This document shows, in pieces, positions 30,645 to 40,165 of a stretch of 64,000 bases of DNA; position 1 is the first letter of the stretch, and each line of letters begins with the position of its first letter. Made by a program: the position numbers and the translations under genes. Source of the DNA: CAZKVJ01 sp964556225 (GTDB lineage: Bacteria; Actinomycetota; Acidimicrobiia; Acidimicrobiales; Ilumatobacteraceae). Under the pieces are notes generated by a model. It ran no database searches, was not told the DNA's origin, and saw only the letters and a list, made by a program, of their open reading frames with translations. The stretch spans positions 1 to 64,000 of the forward strand of contig CAZKVJ010000011.1 of the NCBI GenBank assembly GCA_964556225.1. The letters run 5' to 3'.

Positions 30645-32435
30645 GTGCACGCTGCCGGCGCGGTCCGCCCCGAGGACCGTCTCGACCGGGCCGAGGCCCG
30701 TCGGGTGCTGCGTCGGGCCATCCGCATGGCCCGACCCCATCGACGCCCCGCGATCGGCGCCCTGGTGTGCGTCACCATCACCACCGCGCTGACGTTGGCG
30801 GGGCCGCTGCTGGTCCGCTTCGGCATCGACAACGGCATCAGCGACGGCGACGCTGGCGCGCTCAACATCGCCGTGGCGACCTACGTGGCGGCCGTCGCGC
30901 TCAACTACCTGTTCGCCCGCCGCCAGTACGTGCTGGTGAACCGGGCCGGCGAGGGATTCCTGCGCGACCTGCGGATCCGGGTGTTCGACCACCTGCTGCG
31001 GATGTCGATGGCGTTCTACGACCGCGAGAAGGCGGGCGTGCTCGTCTCCCGGATGACCGCCGACATCGAGTCGATGGCCGAGCTGGTGCAGTGGGGGCTG
31101 CTGCAGTTCGTCAGCGCCGGGTTGCTCCTGGTGTTCACGCTGGTGCTGCTCGTCAACCTGTCGTGGCAGCTCACCCTCGTCGCCCTGCTCGTGCTGCCCG
31201 TGATCCTGGCGGCGTCGGTGAAGTTCCAGCGCGACTCCAACGCCGCGTACCTCGAGGTGCGCGAGCGGGTCGGCCAGAACCTGTCGGCGCTGCAGGAGGG
31301 CATCGCCGGGGTGCGAGTGATCCAGGCGTACGCCCGAGAGGACGAGCAGGCCCGCCGCTTCGAGGAGTCGAACCGGGCGCTGTACCGCACGCACCTCCAC
31401 AGCGTGAAGGTCTCCACGTGGTACTTCGGTCTCGTCGAGCTGTGCGGCATCGTCGCCACGGGCCTCATCGTCGGGGTCGGCGGGTGGATGGTGCACCGCG
31501 GCACGGTCTCGCTCGGCACCGTGGTGGCGTTCGTGCTCATGCTCTCGAGCCTGTTCGAGCCGGTCCAGCTCCTGTCGCAGCTGTACAACACCGTGCAGTC
31601 AGCCGGGGCCGCGCTCAACAAGCTGTTCGGCATCCTCGACACGGTCCCCGACGTCGGAGAGCACGAGCACTCCCGCCCGCTGCCGGCCGAAGGCGCGCTT
31701 GCGGTCGAGGGGGTCGGCTTCGCCTACCCCGGCACCGCCAGGTCCGTGCTCCACGATGTGACGATCACGCTGGCGGCGGGCGAGCGCCTCGCGCTCGTCG
31801 GCCCTACCGGCGCCGGCAAGTCGACGCTGGCGAAGCTGATGGCCCGGCTGTACGACCCGACCGAGGGTCGCGTCAGCTTCGGCGGGCTCGACCTGCGCGA
31901 CGCCACGCTCGCCTCGCTGCGGGAGCGGATCGTCGTGGTGCCCCAGGAGGGTTGCCTGTTCGGTGGCACCATCCGCGACAACCTCCGCATCGCCCGGTGG
32001 GGCGCGACCGACGCGGAGATCGAGGCGTCGTTGGCCGCGATCGGGGCCGCAGAGCACTTCGCCGCCTTTCCCGAGGGGCTCGACACCGAGGTGCGCGAGC
32101 GCGGCTCCCGGCTGTCGGCGGGGGAGCGCCAGCTGGTGGCGCTGGCACGGGCGGCGCTGGTCGACCCGGCCGTGCTGGTGCTGGACGAGGCGACGTCGAA
32201 CCTCGACCCCGGCACCGAGGCCGAGGTCGAGCGCGCCCTGGAGCGCCTGATGGAGGGCCGCACCGTGATCGTGGTCGCGCACCGGCTGTCCACCGCTCGG
32301 CGTGCCGACCGCATCGCGGTGGTCGACGGCGGTCGCATCGTGGAGCTCGGCCCGCACGACGAGCTGGTGGCCCGTGGAGGCCGCTACGCCGCGCTCGCGG
32401 AGGCGTGGGCGCGCACCCAGCCCGTCGATCGCTAG
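30645..32435 (+). CDS. ABC exporter half-transporter, catalytic-site subunit
   Basis: A 596-residue partner of the preceding gene, starting at GTG 30645 three bases after it, with GGGGGAGG upstream. It has six helices then an ATPase with Walker A GPTGAGKST, Q-loop VVVPQEG, signature LSAGERQL, Walker B VLVLDEATSNLD (canonical glutamate) and H-loop VAHRLSTAR. Because the composite ATP sites use Walker motifs of one subunit and the signature of the other, this one supplies the glutamate of the consensus site, paired with the LSGGQ of its partner. The heterodimer is the expected functional unit. Confidence 0.92.
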   Translation: MHAAGAVRPEDRLDRAEARRVLRRAIRMARPHRRPAIGALVCVTITTALTLAGPLLVRFGIDNGISDGDAGALNIAVATYVAAVALNYLFARRQYVLVNRAGEGFLRDLRIRVFDHLLRMSMAFYDREKAGVLVSRMTADIESMAELVQWGLLQFVSAGLLLVFTLVLLVNLSWQLTLVALLVLPVILAASVKFQRDSNAAYLEVRERVGQNLSALQEGIAGVRVIQAYAREDEQARRFEESNRALYRTHLHSVKVSTWYFGLVELCGIVATGLIVGVGGWMVHRGTVSLGTVVAFVLMLSSLFEPVQLLSQLYNTVQSAGAALNKLFGILDTVPDVGEHEHSRPLPAEGALAVEGVGFAYPGTARSVLHDVTITLAAGERLALVGPTGAGKSTLAKLMARLYDPTEGRVSFGGLDLRDATLASLRERIVVVPQEGCLFGGTIRDNLRIARWGATDAEIEASLAAIGAAEHFAAFPEGLDTEVRERGSRLSAGERQLVALARAALVDPAVLVLDEATSNLDPGTEAEVERALERLMEGRTVIVVAHRLSTARRADRIAVVDGGRIVELGPHDELVARGGRYAALAEAWARTQPVDR

Positions 32436-32537
32436 GGCCGAACGGCACGAGCGCGCCCGACGAGCGCCGGTTGCCGCGCTGGCCGGCGCGCCGGACGGTG
32501 AAGGTGGAATCGGGTGCGCGTGGAGAGGAGGTGCACC

Positions 32538-33662
32538 ATGACCCAGATGCTTCCTGTGGTCCTCGTGGTCTTGGCCGTGCTGTTCGTCGTCTTCGGACGC
32601 CGAGGGCGCACCTCGGAGGGGCACGCGGGATCGGCGGTGACCGAGCGGTCGTCCGCTGGCTTTTCTCGGCCGTCGGATCTGGTGCGTGCGCTGGACCGGG
32701 CCGTCGCCAACGGCCTGCTGACCCGTGACGTGGCCGACCAGATCATCGCCGGCGAGGTCCGTGCTGTTCCGGCACGGGCGCCCGGCGAGGTGTCGGCCGT
32801 CACCGAGTCGATCGGCTACGTCGGGGCCATCCTGACGATCGTCGGCGTGGTCGTGCTCGTCGGTCAGTTCTGGTCCGACATGACGACGTGGTCACGTCTG
32901 GTGGTGCTGGGAGCCGTCACCCTCGTCCTCTGGCTCGTGGGTCTGGCGCTGCGCGACGAAGAGCAGCCGGTGATCTGGAGGATGCGAGGCTTCATCTGGC
33001 TGCTGGCCGTCGGCGCGCTCAGCGGGTTCACCGCGGCGCTGGTGGTCGATGCGCTCGAGTGGACCGGCGAGTCCGTGCCGATCTCGATCGGCGCCGCGAT
33101 CGCGGCGTTCAGCGCGGCGCTGTGGCAGCTGAAGGACCGCCCGGCCCAGCAGCTGACGACGCTGGCCGGGCTGCTCGTCTTCCTGGGCGGCATCATGGCG
33201 CTCGTCGACGGTGCGGCGGCGATCGGTCTCGGCGTCGCTGCGGTCGGCGGTGCCTGGTTCGCCGTCGGGTCGACCGGACGGCTCCCGCCGAAGCTCGCTG
33301 CGGTGTCGCTCGGGCTCCTCGCGCTGCTCGTCGGACCGGCCATCACGGCCGGCCAGATGGGGGCGTGGGAGAAGGTGGCGCCGGTGATCGGTCTCGTGAT
33401 CGCCACGACGCTGATCGGCCTCGGGGCACGGCTCACGGAGTTCGTCGTCACCGGTGCCGGTGTGCTGGGCGTCTTCGCCTACCTGCCCTGGACGCTCGGC
33501 GCCCTGTTCGGTGACGCCATCGGCGCACCGGCGATCCTGCTGACGTCCGGTGTGCTGCTGCTGACGGTGATGCTCGTGCTAATGCGGAGGGGTCACGGCC
33601 CGCGGCGGCCGAGTGGCGGTCCGTCGGTGGGCGCGGGGCCGACTCGGCCGGCCCTGGGCTGA
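32538..33662 (+). CDS. Polytopic membrane protein, DUF2157-like
   Basis: A 374-residue protein with an N-terminal helix (MLPVVLVVLAVLFVVF), a soluble segment with SRPSDLVRALDRAVANGLLT that resembles the short regulatory domain of DUF2157 proteins, and about ten further hydrophobic helices. The C-terminal tail is basic and Pro/Gly-rich (RRPSGGPSVGAGP). No catalytic motif is seen. ATG 32538 has GGAGG 7 bases upstream, favouring it over the in-frame upstream ATG at 32514. The stop abuts the convergent YceI stop with no gap, forming TGATCA. Confidence 0.72.
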   Translation: MTQMLPVVLVVLAVLFVVFGRRGRTSEGHAGSAVTERSSAGFSRPSDLVRALDRAVANGLLTRDVADQIIAGEVRAVPARAPGEVSAVTESIGYVGAILTIVGVVVLVGQFWSDMTTWSRLVVLGAVTLVLWLVGLALRDEEQPVIWRMRGFIWLLAVGALSGFTAALVVDALEWTGESVPISIGAAIAAFSAALWQLKDRPAQQLTTLAGLLVFLGGIMALVDGAAAIGLGVAAVGGAWFAVGSTGRLPPKLAAVSLGLLALLVGPAITAGQMGAWEKVAPVIGLVIATTLIGLGARLTEFVVTGAGVLGVFAYLPWTLGALFGDAIGAPAILLTSGVLLLTVMLVLMRRGHGPRRPSGGPSVGAGPTRPALG

Positions 33663-34421
33663 TCAGGCCGGCTCGAAGACCAGCACGAACTCGAGCGTCC
33701 CCTCGTCGCCGACCTCGACCGGCCCGCTGGATGGGTTGTCGATGCCGTAGTCCGAGAAGACGACGGGGATCGAGCCCAGCACGCCGATGCGCCCGTTCTC
33801 GTACTGGGCGGTGACCTCGAAGGTGACCGTGTTGGTGACCCCGTGCAGCGTGAGCTCACCCGTCGCGGTGGCGGTGGCCTGCTCGCCCTCGGCGGGGATG
33901 GAACCGAGATCGATCGGCTCGGTCAGCACGAACGTCGCCGTGGGGTAGGTGTCGACCTCCATGATCCGGCCGCGGAACGCCTCGTCGCGGCGGCTCTTGT
34001 CACTGGTGACCGACGCCATGTCGACGGTGATGTCGACGGCCGTGACCGAGGTCCCGTCGACGGTCATCGTCCCGCTGACCTCGTTCGTGCGTCCGACGCC
34101 CTCGGTGTCGACGCCCATCAGGATCTCGGGGACCCGGTAGCCGGCCTCGGACTCCGTGGTGGCCGACCACGTCCCGCTGGGGTCGGAGGCGTCGCCGCTG
34201 GCCGGGGCCTCGGTCGTGGCCGTGGCCGTGTCGGCCGGTGCGGTGTCGCTCGTGGCCGTGTCGACGGGAGCGAGGGTGGTCTGCAGCGCCTCGTCGAGAT
34301 CCTCGGTCGTGAGCTCGTCCTCGGGATCGTTGATCCAGTTGGCGTACACGAAGATCGCGCCATAGAGCAGGGCGACGGCGGCGACGACGCCGACGATGGC
34401 CCACACGATCCACTTCTTCAT
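33663..34421 (-). CDS. Membrane-anchored YceI-family protein
   Basis: A 252-residue protein: cytosolic MKKW, one membrane helix (residues about 5-25), a Thr/Ala/Asp linker (about 35-80, repeated TATSDTAPADTA-like units) and an extracellular YceI lipocalin-like domain with VDITVDMASVTSDKSRRDEAF, YPTATFVLTEPI, GELTLHGVTNTVTFEV and a final LEFVLVFEP. YceI proteins bind isoprenoid or amide lipids in a beta-barrel. ATG 34421 has GGAAGGTGGG just upstream. Ligand unknown. Confidence 0.85.
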   Translation of the reverse strand: MKKWIVWAIVGVVAAVALLYGAIFVYANWINDPEDELTTEDLDEALQTTLAPVDTATSDTAPADTATATTEAPASGDASDPSGTWSATTESEAGYRVPEILMGVDTEGVGRTNEVSGTMTVDGTSVTAVDITVDMASVTSDKSRRDEAFRGRIMEVDTYPTATFVLTEPIDLGSIPAEGEQATATATGELTLHGVTNTVTFEVTAQYENGRIGVLGSIPVVFSDYGIDNPSSGPVEVGDEGTLEFVLVFEPA

Positions 34422-34575
34422 GTTCGACCCACCTTCCGTAGAGGCCGCAGGGGACGGCTCCGGAGCGCCCGATGCTGGCATGGACCCGCTCGTTCGAGGC
34501 GTCACCCTGGCCGGGGCGCCTCAGCGTGGGCCCAGAGCACGCTGAGAGCTCCCTGAGCGACCCCCCTCGTGGGAA

Positions 34576-37500
34576 TCAGCGTGCGACGAAGTACTTGGCC
34601 TGCGGGTGGTGGCAGATGATGGCCGAGGTGGTCTGCTCGGGTTGGTACTGCCAGCCGGTGTCCTCGCCGACCTCGATGCCCAGGCGCCCGGCTTCGAGCA
34701 GGCGGGCCACCGTCGCGTTGTCCTCGAGGTCCGGACAGGCGGGGTAGCCCCACGAGTAGCGCCCGCCCCGGTACTGCTGGCGGAACAGCCCGCCGATGGT
34801 CGGGCCGTCCTCGCCGGCGAAGCCCCACTCCTCGCGGATGCGGCGATGCCAGTACTCGGCGAGCGCCTCGGCCATCTCCACGCCGAGGCCGTGCAGCACG
34901 AGGTACTGCTGGTACTCGTGGGCGGCGAACAGGCGGGCCGTCTCCTCGCTGACCGCGGCCCCCATGGTGACGATGTGGAACGCCGCGTAGTCGAGCTCGC
35001 CCGAGTCGACCGGGCGGAAGAAGTCGGCGATGCACAGGTGCGGCTCGGCGTGCTGGCGCGGGAAGCGGAAGCGGGCCAGCTCCGCCGAGCGGGACTCGTC
35101 ACTCCACACGACCAGCTCGTCGCCGTCGCCGTTCACCGCGAAATAGCCGTAGACCACCTGGGGCACCAGCACACCGCTGGCCTTGGCCGCAGCGAGCTGC
35201 GCGCGCAGCACGGGGCGGATGCGGGCCTTGAACTCGTCGTCGGTCTCGACGCGGCCGTCGGCGCGGGGCTCGGGCCGGTACTGCCACTGGTTGCGGAACA
35301 AGGCCGTCTCGTTCACGTACTCGGCGATGTCGTCGAGCGAGATCCCCTTGACGACGCGGGTGCCGAGGAACGGCGGCACGAAGACCGGGTTGTCAGTGGC
35401 GACGGTGGGCGACCGGCGGGGGAGGTCCGGCGTGGTGGCCGGTGTGGCGCTGCGGGCGGGCAGCACTCGCCCGGTGGGGACGCGGCCGAAGTCCGGGTCG
35501 TGCGCACCGGTGCGCTTCAGCTCCATCAGGCGGTCGAGCGTGTGCAGGCCCTCGAACGCATCGCGGCCGTAGAACAGCCGGCCGTCGTACACCTCGCGGA
35601 GGTCCCGCTCGACATAGCTGCGGGTGAGGGCCGCGCCGCCGAGCAGCACCGGCCACTCCGCCAGACCGAGGGCGTTCAGCTCCTCGAGGTTCTCGCGCAT
35701 GATGAGCGTGCTCTTCACGAGGAGCCCGCTCATGCCGATCGCGTCGGCGTTGACCTCCTTGGCCTTGGCGACCATCTCCGAGATCGGCACCTTGATGCCG
35801 AGGTTGTGCACCTCGTAGCCGTTGTTGGTGCAGATGATGTCGACCAGGTTCTTGCCGATGTCGTGGACATCGCCCTTCACCGTGGCCAGCACCAGACACC
35901 CCTTCGAGCCGCCGCCGACTCGCTCCATGTGGGGTTCGAGGTGCGACACCGCCGCCTTCATCGTCTCGGCCGACTGGAGCACGAACGGCAGCTGCATCTG
36001 TCCGGTGCCGAACAGCTCGCCGACCACGCGCATCCCGTCGAGGAGGATCTCGTTCACGATCGACAGGGCGTCGAGGCCCTCGGCCATGGCCAGGTCGAGG
36101 TCGTCGGCCAGCCCGTCGCGATCGCCGTCGATGATGCGGTGCTTGAGCCGCTCGGCCACCGGCCAGCCGCTGCGGTCCTCCTTCGCGGTGGCGGTCGTCT
36201 GGACGTCGGCGAACACCTCGAGCAAACGGGCCAGCGGGTCGTAACCGTCGCGCCGGCGGTCGTGCACCAGGTCGAGGCACACCTCGCGCTGCGCGTCGGG
36301 GATCCGTGCGAGCGGCATGATCTTGCCGGCGTGCACGATCGCCGAGTCAAGCCCGGCCTGGACGCACTCGTGGAGGAACACGCTGTTCAGCGCGTGGCGG
36401 GCCGCCGGCTTCAGCCCGAAGCTCACGTTGGACACACCGAGGGTCGTGAAGGCGCCGGGGATCTCGGCCTTGATGCGCCGGATCGCCTCGATGGTGTGCA
36501 GTGCGTCGCGGCGCAGGTCGTCGTCGCCGGTGGAGAGCGGGAACGTCAGGGCGTCGAAGATGAGGTCGCAGGCGCGCAGGCCGTAGCGCTCGACGGCGAT
36601 CTCGTGCAGGCGGTGGGCGATCTCCATCTTCCACTCGACGTCGCGCGCCTGACCGCGCTCGTCGATGAGCAGGCAGATGACGGCGGCGCCGTAGTCGCGG
36701 GCGAGGGAGAGGACGCGGTCGAGGCGGCTGCCCGGCAGCTCGCCGTCCTCGAGGTTCGCCGAGTTGAGGATCGGCCGGCCACCGATGTGCTGCAGGCCGG
36801 CTTCCATCACCTGCGGCTCCGTGGAGTCGAGCACCAGCGGGACGCTCACCTGGGTGGCGAACCGGCGGGCGATCTCGTCCATGTCGGCAGTGCCGTCCCG
36901 CCCGACGTAGTCCACGCACACGTCGAGGACGTGGGCGCCCTCGCGCACCTGCTCGGTGGCCATCTTCTGGCAGGTGTCCCAGTCGCCGGCCAGCATCGCC
37001 TCGCGGAACGCCTTGGACCCGTTGGCGTTCGTGCGCTCGCCGATGATGAGGAAGCTCAGATCCTGGTGGATGGTGACGGGGCTGTAGATCGACGCCACGC
37101 TCGGCTCCTCGACCGGGTTGCGGGTGGCCGGCGTCAGGCCACGCACCGCCTCGACAACGGCCCGCAGGTGCTCTGGAGTCGTGCCGCAGCAGCCGCCCAC
37201 GATGCCGATGCCGAGATCGGTGACGTGATGGCGGTGGAAGCGGGCCAGCTCCTCGGGCGTGAGGTCGTAGTGGGTGCGACCGTCGACCACGCTCGGCAGC
37301 CCGGCGTTCGGCAGCACCGAGATCGGCACCGTCGAGTGCTGCGACAGGTAGCGCAGGTGCTCTTGCATCTCGAGCGGGCCGGTGGCGCAGTTGATGCCGA
37401 TGACGTCGGGTCGCATCGCAGCGAGCGAGGTGAGCGCGGCGCCGATCTCGCTGCCGACGAGCATCCGCCCCGTGGTCTCCATCGTCACCTGGACCTGGAG

Positions 37501-38067
37501 GGGCACGGTGCGCTCCGCTGCCTTCATGGCCCGCCGGCACCCCTGCATGGCCGCCTTCACCTGCAGCAGGTCCATGCAGGTCTCGATGAGCAGGAGGTCC
37601 ACGCCGCCGGCGAGCAGCCCGGCCGCCTGCTCCTGGTAGGCGTCGCGCAGCTCGACGAAGCCGATGTGGCCGAGGCTCGGCAGCTTCGTGCCTGGGCCCA
37701 TGCTGCCGGCGACGTAGCGGGGGCGACCGTCGGCGGCCTCGTACTCGTCGGCCACCCGGCGGGCGATGGACGCCGCCGCCTCGTTCAGCGCAGCTGCCCG
37801 ATCGGCGATGCCGTACTCGGCCAGCACGACGCTGAACGAACCGAAGCTGGCCGTCTCGAGGGCGTCGACACCGACGTCGAGGAAGGCGCGGTGCATGTCC
37901 TCGATGACGTCGGGCCGGGTGAGGCACAACATCTCGTTGCAGCCCTCGAGCTCCGGCCCCCCGAAGTCGTCGGCGGTGAGATCGAGCCCCTGCACGAAGG
38001 TGCCGAAGGCGCCGTCGAAGACGATCACGCGCTCGTTCACGGCGTCGAGGTACGGCTGGCGCGACAT
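34576..38067 (-). CDS. metH: Cobalamin-dependent methionine synthase MetH
   Basis: A full-length 1163-residue MetH. Domains in order: homocysteine methyltransferase (about 1-310) with zinc cysteines in GINCATGP and GGCCGTTPEH; pterin-binding domain with FLIIGERTNANGSKAFREAM; B12 cap and binding domain with the histidine ligand in DVHDIGKNLV and GMSGLLVKS; and the SAM-dependent reactivation domain ending with RYSWGYPACPDL. It transfers methyl from 5-methyltetrahydrofolate via methylcobalamin to homocysteine. TAGCCT (complement of 38078-38083) lies 10 bases before ATG 38067, leaving no room for a cobalamin riboswitch. The divergent gene is a cobalamin adenosyltransferase. Confidence 0.96.
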   Translation of the reverse strand: MSRQPYLDAVNERVIVFDGAFGTFVQGLDLTADDFGGPELEGCNEMLCLTRPDVIEDMHRAFLDVGVDALETASFGSFSVVLAEYGIADRAAALNEAAASIARRVADEYEAADGRPRYVAGSMGPGTKLPSLGHIGFVELRDAYQEQAAGLLAGGVDLLLIETCMDLLQVKAAMQGCRRAMKAAERTVPLQVQVTMETTGRMLVGSEIGAALTSLAAMRPDVIGINCATGPLEMQEHLRYLSQHSTVPISVLPNAGLPSVVDGRTHYDLTPEELARFHRHHVTDLGIGIVGGCCGTTPEHLRAVVEAVRGLTPATRNPVEEPSVASIYSPVTIHQDLSFLIIGERTNANGSKAFREAMLAGDWDTCQKMATEQVREGAHVLDVCVDYVGRDGTADMDEIARRFATQVSVPLVLDSTEPQVMEAGLQHIGGRPILNSANLEDGELPGSRLDRVLSLARDYGAAVICLLIDERGQARDVEWKMEIAHRLHEIAVERYGLRACDLIFDALTFPLSTGDDDLRRDALHTIEAIRRIKAEIPGAFTTLGVSNVSFGLKPAARHALNSVFLHECVQAGLDSAIVHAGKIMPLARIPDAQREVCLDLVHDRRRDGYDPLARLLEVFADVQTTATAKEDRSGWPVAERLKHRIIDGDRDGLADDLDLAMAEGLDALSIVNEILLDGMRVVGELFGTGQMQLPFVLQSAETMKAAVSHLEPHMERVGGGSKGCLVLATVKGDVHDIGKNLVDIICTNNGYEVHNLGIKVPISEMVAKAKEVNADAIGMSGLLVKSTLIMRENLEELNALGLAEWPVLLGGAALTRSYVERDLREVYDGRLFYGRDAFEGLHTLDRLMELKRTGAHDPDFGRVPTGRVLPARSATPATTPDLPRRSPTVATDNPVFVPPFLGTRVVKGISLDDIAEYVNETALFRNQWQYRPEPRADGRVETDDEFKARIRPVLRAQLAAAKASGVLVPQVVYGYFAVNGDGDELVVWSDESRSAELARFRFPRQHAEPHLCIADFFRPVDSGELDYAAFHIVTMGAAVSEETARLFAAHEYQQYLVLHGLGVEMAEALAEYWHRRIREEWGFAGEDGPTIGGLFRQQYRGGRYSWGYPACPDLEDNATVARLLEAGRLGIEVGEDTGWQYQPEQTTSAIICHHPQAKYFVAR

Positions 38068-38139
38068 GAGACGCCAGAGGCTACCGGCGCCCGCAGCGCC
38101 GGCCCATGGGTCGGCCGGACCGGTAGCGTCAACATCTCG
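38068..38139. promoter_or_regulatory. Divergent promoters of metH and cobalamin adenosyltransferase
   Basis: The 72-base gap holds TAGCCT for metH (complement of 38078-38083) and TAGCGT for the adenosyltransferase (38124-38129), each 10 bases from its start codon. Both genes concern cobalamin. A GGCCGACC/GGCCGGAC-rich middle shows no clear operator, and a riboswitch does not fit. Confidence 0.6.
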
Positions 38140-38685
38140 ATGGGACGCGAGCGCATCTACACCAAGACCGGGGACGACGGCACGACCGGGCTGTTCTACG
38201 GCGGACGCGTGGCCAAGGACTCCGTCCTGCCGCGGGCCTACGGCACCGTCGACGAGGCTCAGGCGGTGCTCGGTCTGGCCCGCGCCGAGGCCGGCCCGGA
38301 CAGCGAGGTGACGTCGCTGCTCATCCCCGTCATGCGCGACCTCTGGGTGCTGATGGCCGAGCTGGCCACGCTGCCGGAGAACCGCTCGAAGCTCACGCCC
38401 GGTGCATCGGCGGTGACCGTTGAGATGGTCGAGCGGCTCGAGGCCCTCATCGACGACCTGGACACCCGCTTCGAGCCGCCCGCCGAGTTCGTCGTGCCGG
38501 GCGAGACCAAGGTGGCCGCCTGGCTCGACCTGGCCCGCACGGTGGTGCGCCGCGCCGAGCGCCACGCCCTGGCCGCCGCGCCGGCACCCTCGATGGTCGG
38601 CCCCTACCTCAACCGCCTGTCCGATCTCCTGTGGACCATGGCCCGCTGGCAGGAGGGCACCAGCCTCCCCTCCCGGAGCTCCTGA
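38140..38685 (+). CDS. PduO-type cob(I)alamin adenosyltransferase
   Basis: A 181-residue protein of the ATP:corrinoid adenosyltransferase PduO/MMAB family: IYTKTGDDGTTGLFYGGRVAK at the N-terminus (ATP site, TKTGDDGTTGL), YGTVDEAQAVLG, FVVPGETKVAAWLDLARTVVRRAER and LNRLSDLLWTMAR. It makes adenosylcobalamin, the cofactor of mutases such as the large-subunit mutase at 44789. TAGCGT precedes ATG 38140 by 10 bases. The divergent metH uses the methyl form, so this promoter sits at the branch between the two B12 cofactors. Confidence 0.93.
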   Translation: MGRERIYTKTGDDGTTGLFYGGRVAKDSVLPRAYGTVDEAQAVLGLARAEAGPDSEVTSLLIPVMRDLWVLMAELATLPENRSKLTPGASAVTVEMVERLEALIDDLDTRFEPPAEFVVPGETKVAAWLDLARTVVRRAERHALAAAPAPSMVGPYLNRLSDLLWTMARWQEGTSLPSRSS

Positions 38686-38716
38686 CGCGAACGGGAGGGG
38701 CGGTAGCCTCGCTCGG

Positions 38717-40165
38717 GTGCCGATCGCCGTCGAAGTCACCCGAACCGCTCCGCGCGCCGCCGACGTGGTGGGCGTGCCCGTCTCGACCGAGGGGCCGGTG
38801 CCCCGCAGCCTGGGCCTGGGCCGAGCGGCGCTCGCCGCCTCCGGCTTCGAGGGCAAGGTCGGCCAGACCCTCGTCCTGCCGGCCGCGAGCGGACCCGCCC
38901 GCATCGCGGTGGGGATCGGTGCACCCGGCGAGCTGAGCGCCAACACCGTGCGCACTGCGGCGGCAGCCCTGGCCCGGGCGGTCGGGAAGCGGACCCACCT
39001 GGCGACCAGCTTGGCCGAGGTGCCGGGGGTCGATCCCCGCGCCGGCGCGCAGGCCGTGGTGGAGGGCGTGCTCCTCGCCACCTACCGCTACACGGCGATG
39101 AAGTCGAATGGGAACGGCAACGGCCCGTCGCTGGCCACCCTCTCGCTGGTCACCTCGCAGAAGACCGCTGCCGCAACCGCTGCCGGGGTCGAGCGCGGGC
39201 GGGTCACCGCCGAGGCCGTCCACCTCGCCCGCGACCTGGCCAACACCCCGCCCGCCCACCTCACGGCGTCGAAGCTGGCCGAGCGGGCCGTGGAGGTCGC
39301 GGCTCGCAGCGGGCTCGGGGTCGAGGTGTTCGACGAGCACGCACTGGCCGAGCTCGGCTGCGGTGGCCTGCTCGGCGTGAACCGCGGCTCGACCGAGCCG
39401 CCGCGCATGGTGAAGCTGACGTACTCGCCGCGCAACCCGCAGGGCCACGTGGTGCTGGTCGGCAAGGGCGTCGTCTACGACTCCGGCGGCATCAGCCTCA
39501 AGCCGAGCGACGGCTTCCACCTCATCATGAAGATGGACATGACCGGCGCGGCCGTGGTGCTGGCGACGATGTCGGCGCTGCGGGCCCTGCGCTGCCGGGT
39601 CGCGGTGACCGGCTTCATGATGCTCACCGACAACATGCCGTCGGGCAGCGCGATGAAGCTCGGCGACGTGCTCACGTTCCGCAACGGCAAGACGGCCGAG
39701 GTTCACAACACCGACGCCGAAGGTCGCCTCATCCTGGCCGACGGGCTCTCGTTGGGCGCCGAGCTGCGCCCGGACGCCATGATCGACATCGCCACCCTCA
39801 CCGGGGCGTGCCTCACCGCGCTGGGCTTGAAGGTGGCCGGTGTGCTCGGCAACGACCAGGCCCTGATCGACCGCATCCGCGCCGCATCCGAGCGCACCGA
39901 TGAGCCGGTGTGGCAGCTGCCGCTGGTGAAGGAGTACCGCAAGCTGCTCGACAGCTCGGTCGCCGACATGAAGAACGTCGGCGGACCGTACGGCGGCACC
40001 ATCACGGCCGCGCTGTTCCTCAACGAGTTCGTGGGTGACGTACCGTGGGCGCACCTCGACATCGCCGGCCCGATGAACACCGACAGCGACGATGGATGGC
40101 TCTCGAAGGGTGCCACCGGGTTCGGCACCCGTCTGCTGATCGACCTGCTGAGCACCTCGCGCTAG
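38717..40165 (+). CDS. pepA: Leucyl aminopeptidase (M17)
   Basis: A 482-residue M17 aminopeptidase. The N-terminal domain (about 1-150) is variable; the catalytic domain has LANTPPAHLT, the lysine in VGKGVVYDSGGISLKPSDG, MKMDMTGAAVV, and the family signature NTDAEGRLILADGL, with metal ligands in D/E positions of these segments. It trims N-terminal residues from cytosolic peptides as a two-metal hexamer. GTG 38717 is chosen by TAGCCT at 38704-38709, 7 bases upstream, rather than the much longer in-frame extension that overlaps the adenosyltransferase gene. The stop TAG shares the CTAG with the stop of the next, opposite gene. Confidence 0.93.
   Translation: MPIAVEVTRTAPRAADVVGVPVSTEGPVPRSLGLGRAALAASGFEGKVGQTLVLPAASGPARIAVGIGAPGELSANTVRTAAAALARAVGKRTHLATSLAEVPGVDPRAGAQAVVEGVLLATYRYTAMKSNGNGNGPSLATLSLVTSQKTAAATAAGVERGRVTAEAVHLARDLANTPPAHLTASKLAERAVEVAARSGLGVEVFDEHALAELGCGGLLGVNRGSTEPPRMVKLTYSPRNPQGHVVLVGKGVVYDSGGISLKPSDGFHLIMKMDMTGAAVVLATMSALRALRCRVAVTGFMMLTDNMPSGSAMKLGDVLTFRNGKTAEVHNTDAEGRLILADGLSLGAELRPDAMIDIATLTGACLTALGLKVAGVLGNDQALIDRIRAASERTDEPVWQLPLVKEYRKLLDSSVADMKNVGGPYGGTITAALFLNEFVGDVPWAHLDIAGPMNTDSDDGWLSKGATGFGTRLLIDLLSTSR

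Noticed and set aside
38068..38139. A cobalamin riboswitch upstream of metH or the adenosyltransferase
   Set aside because: The gap is 72 bases and each promoter box is 10 bases from its start, leaving no leader RNA.
34606..38685. A 1359-residue plus-strand open frame antisense to metH
   Set aside because: It is a GC-bias shadow: no recognisable motifs, His/Val/Asp-rich composition, and its end coincides with the real adenosyltransferase gene in frame only by chance of extension.
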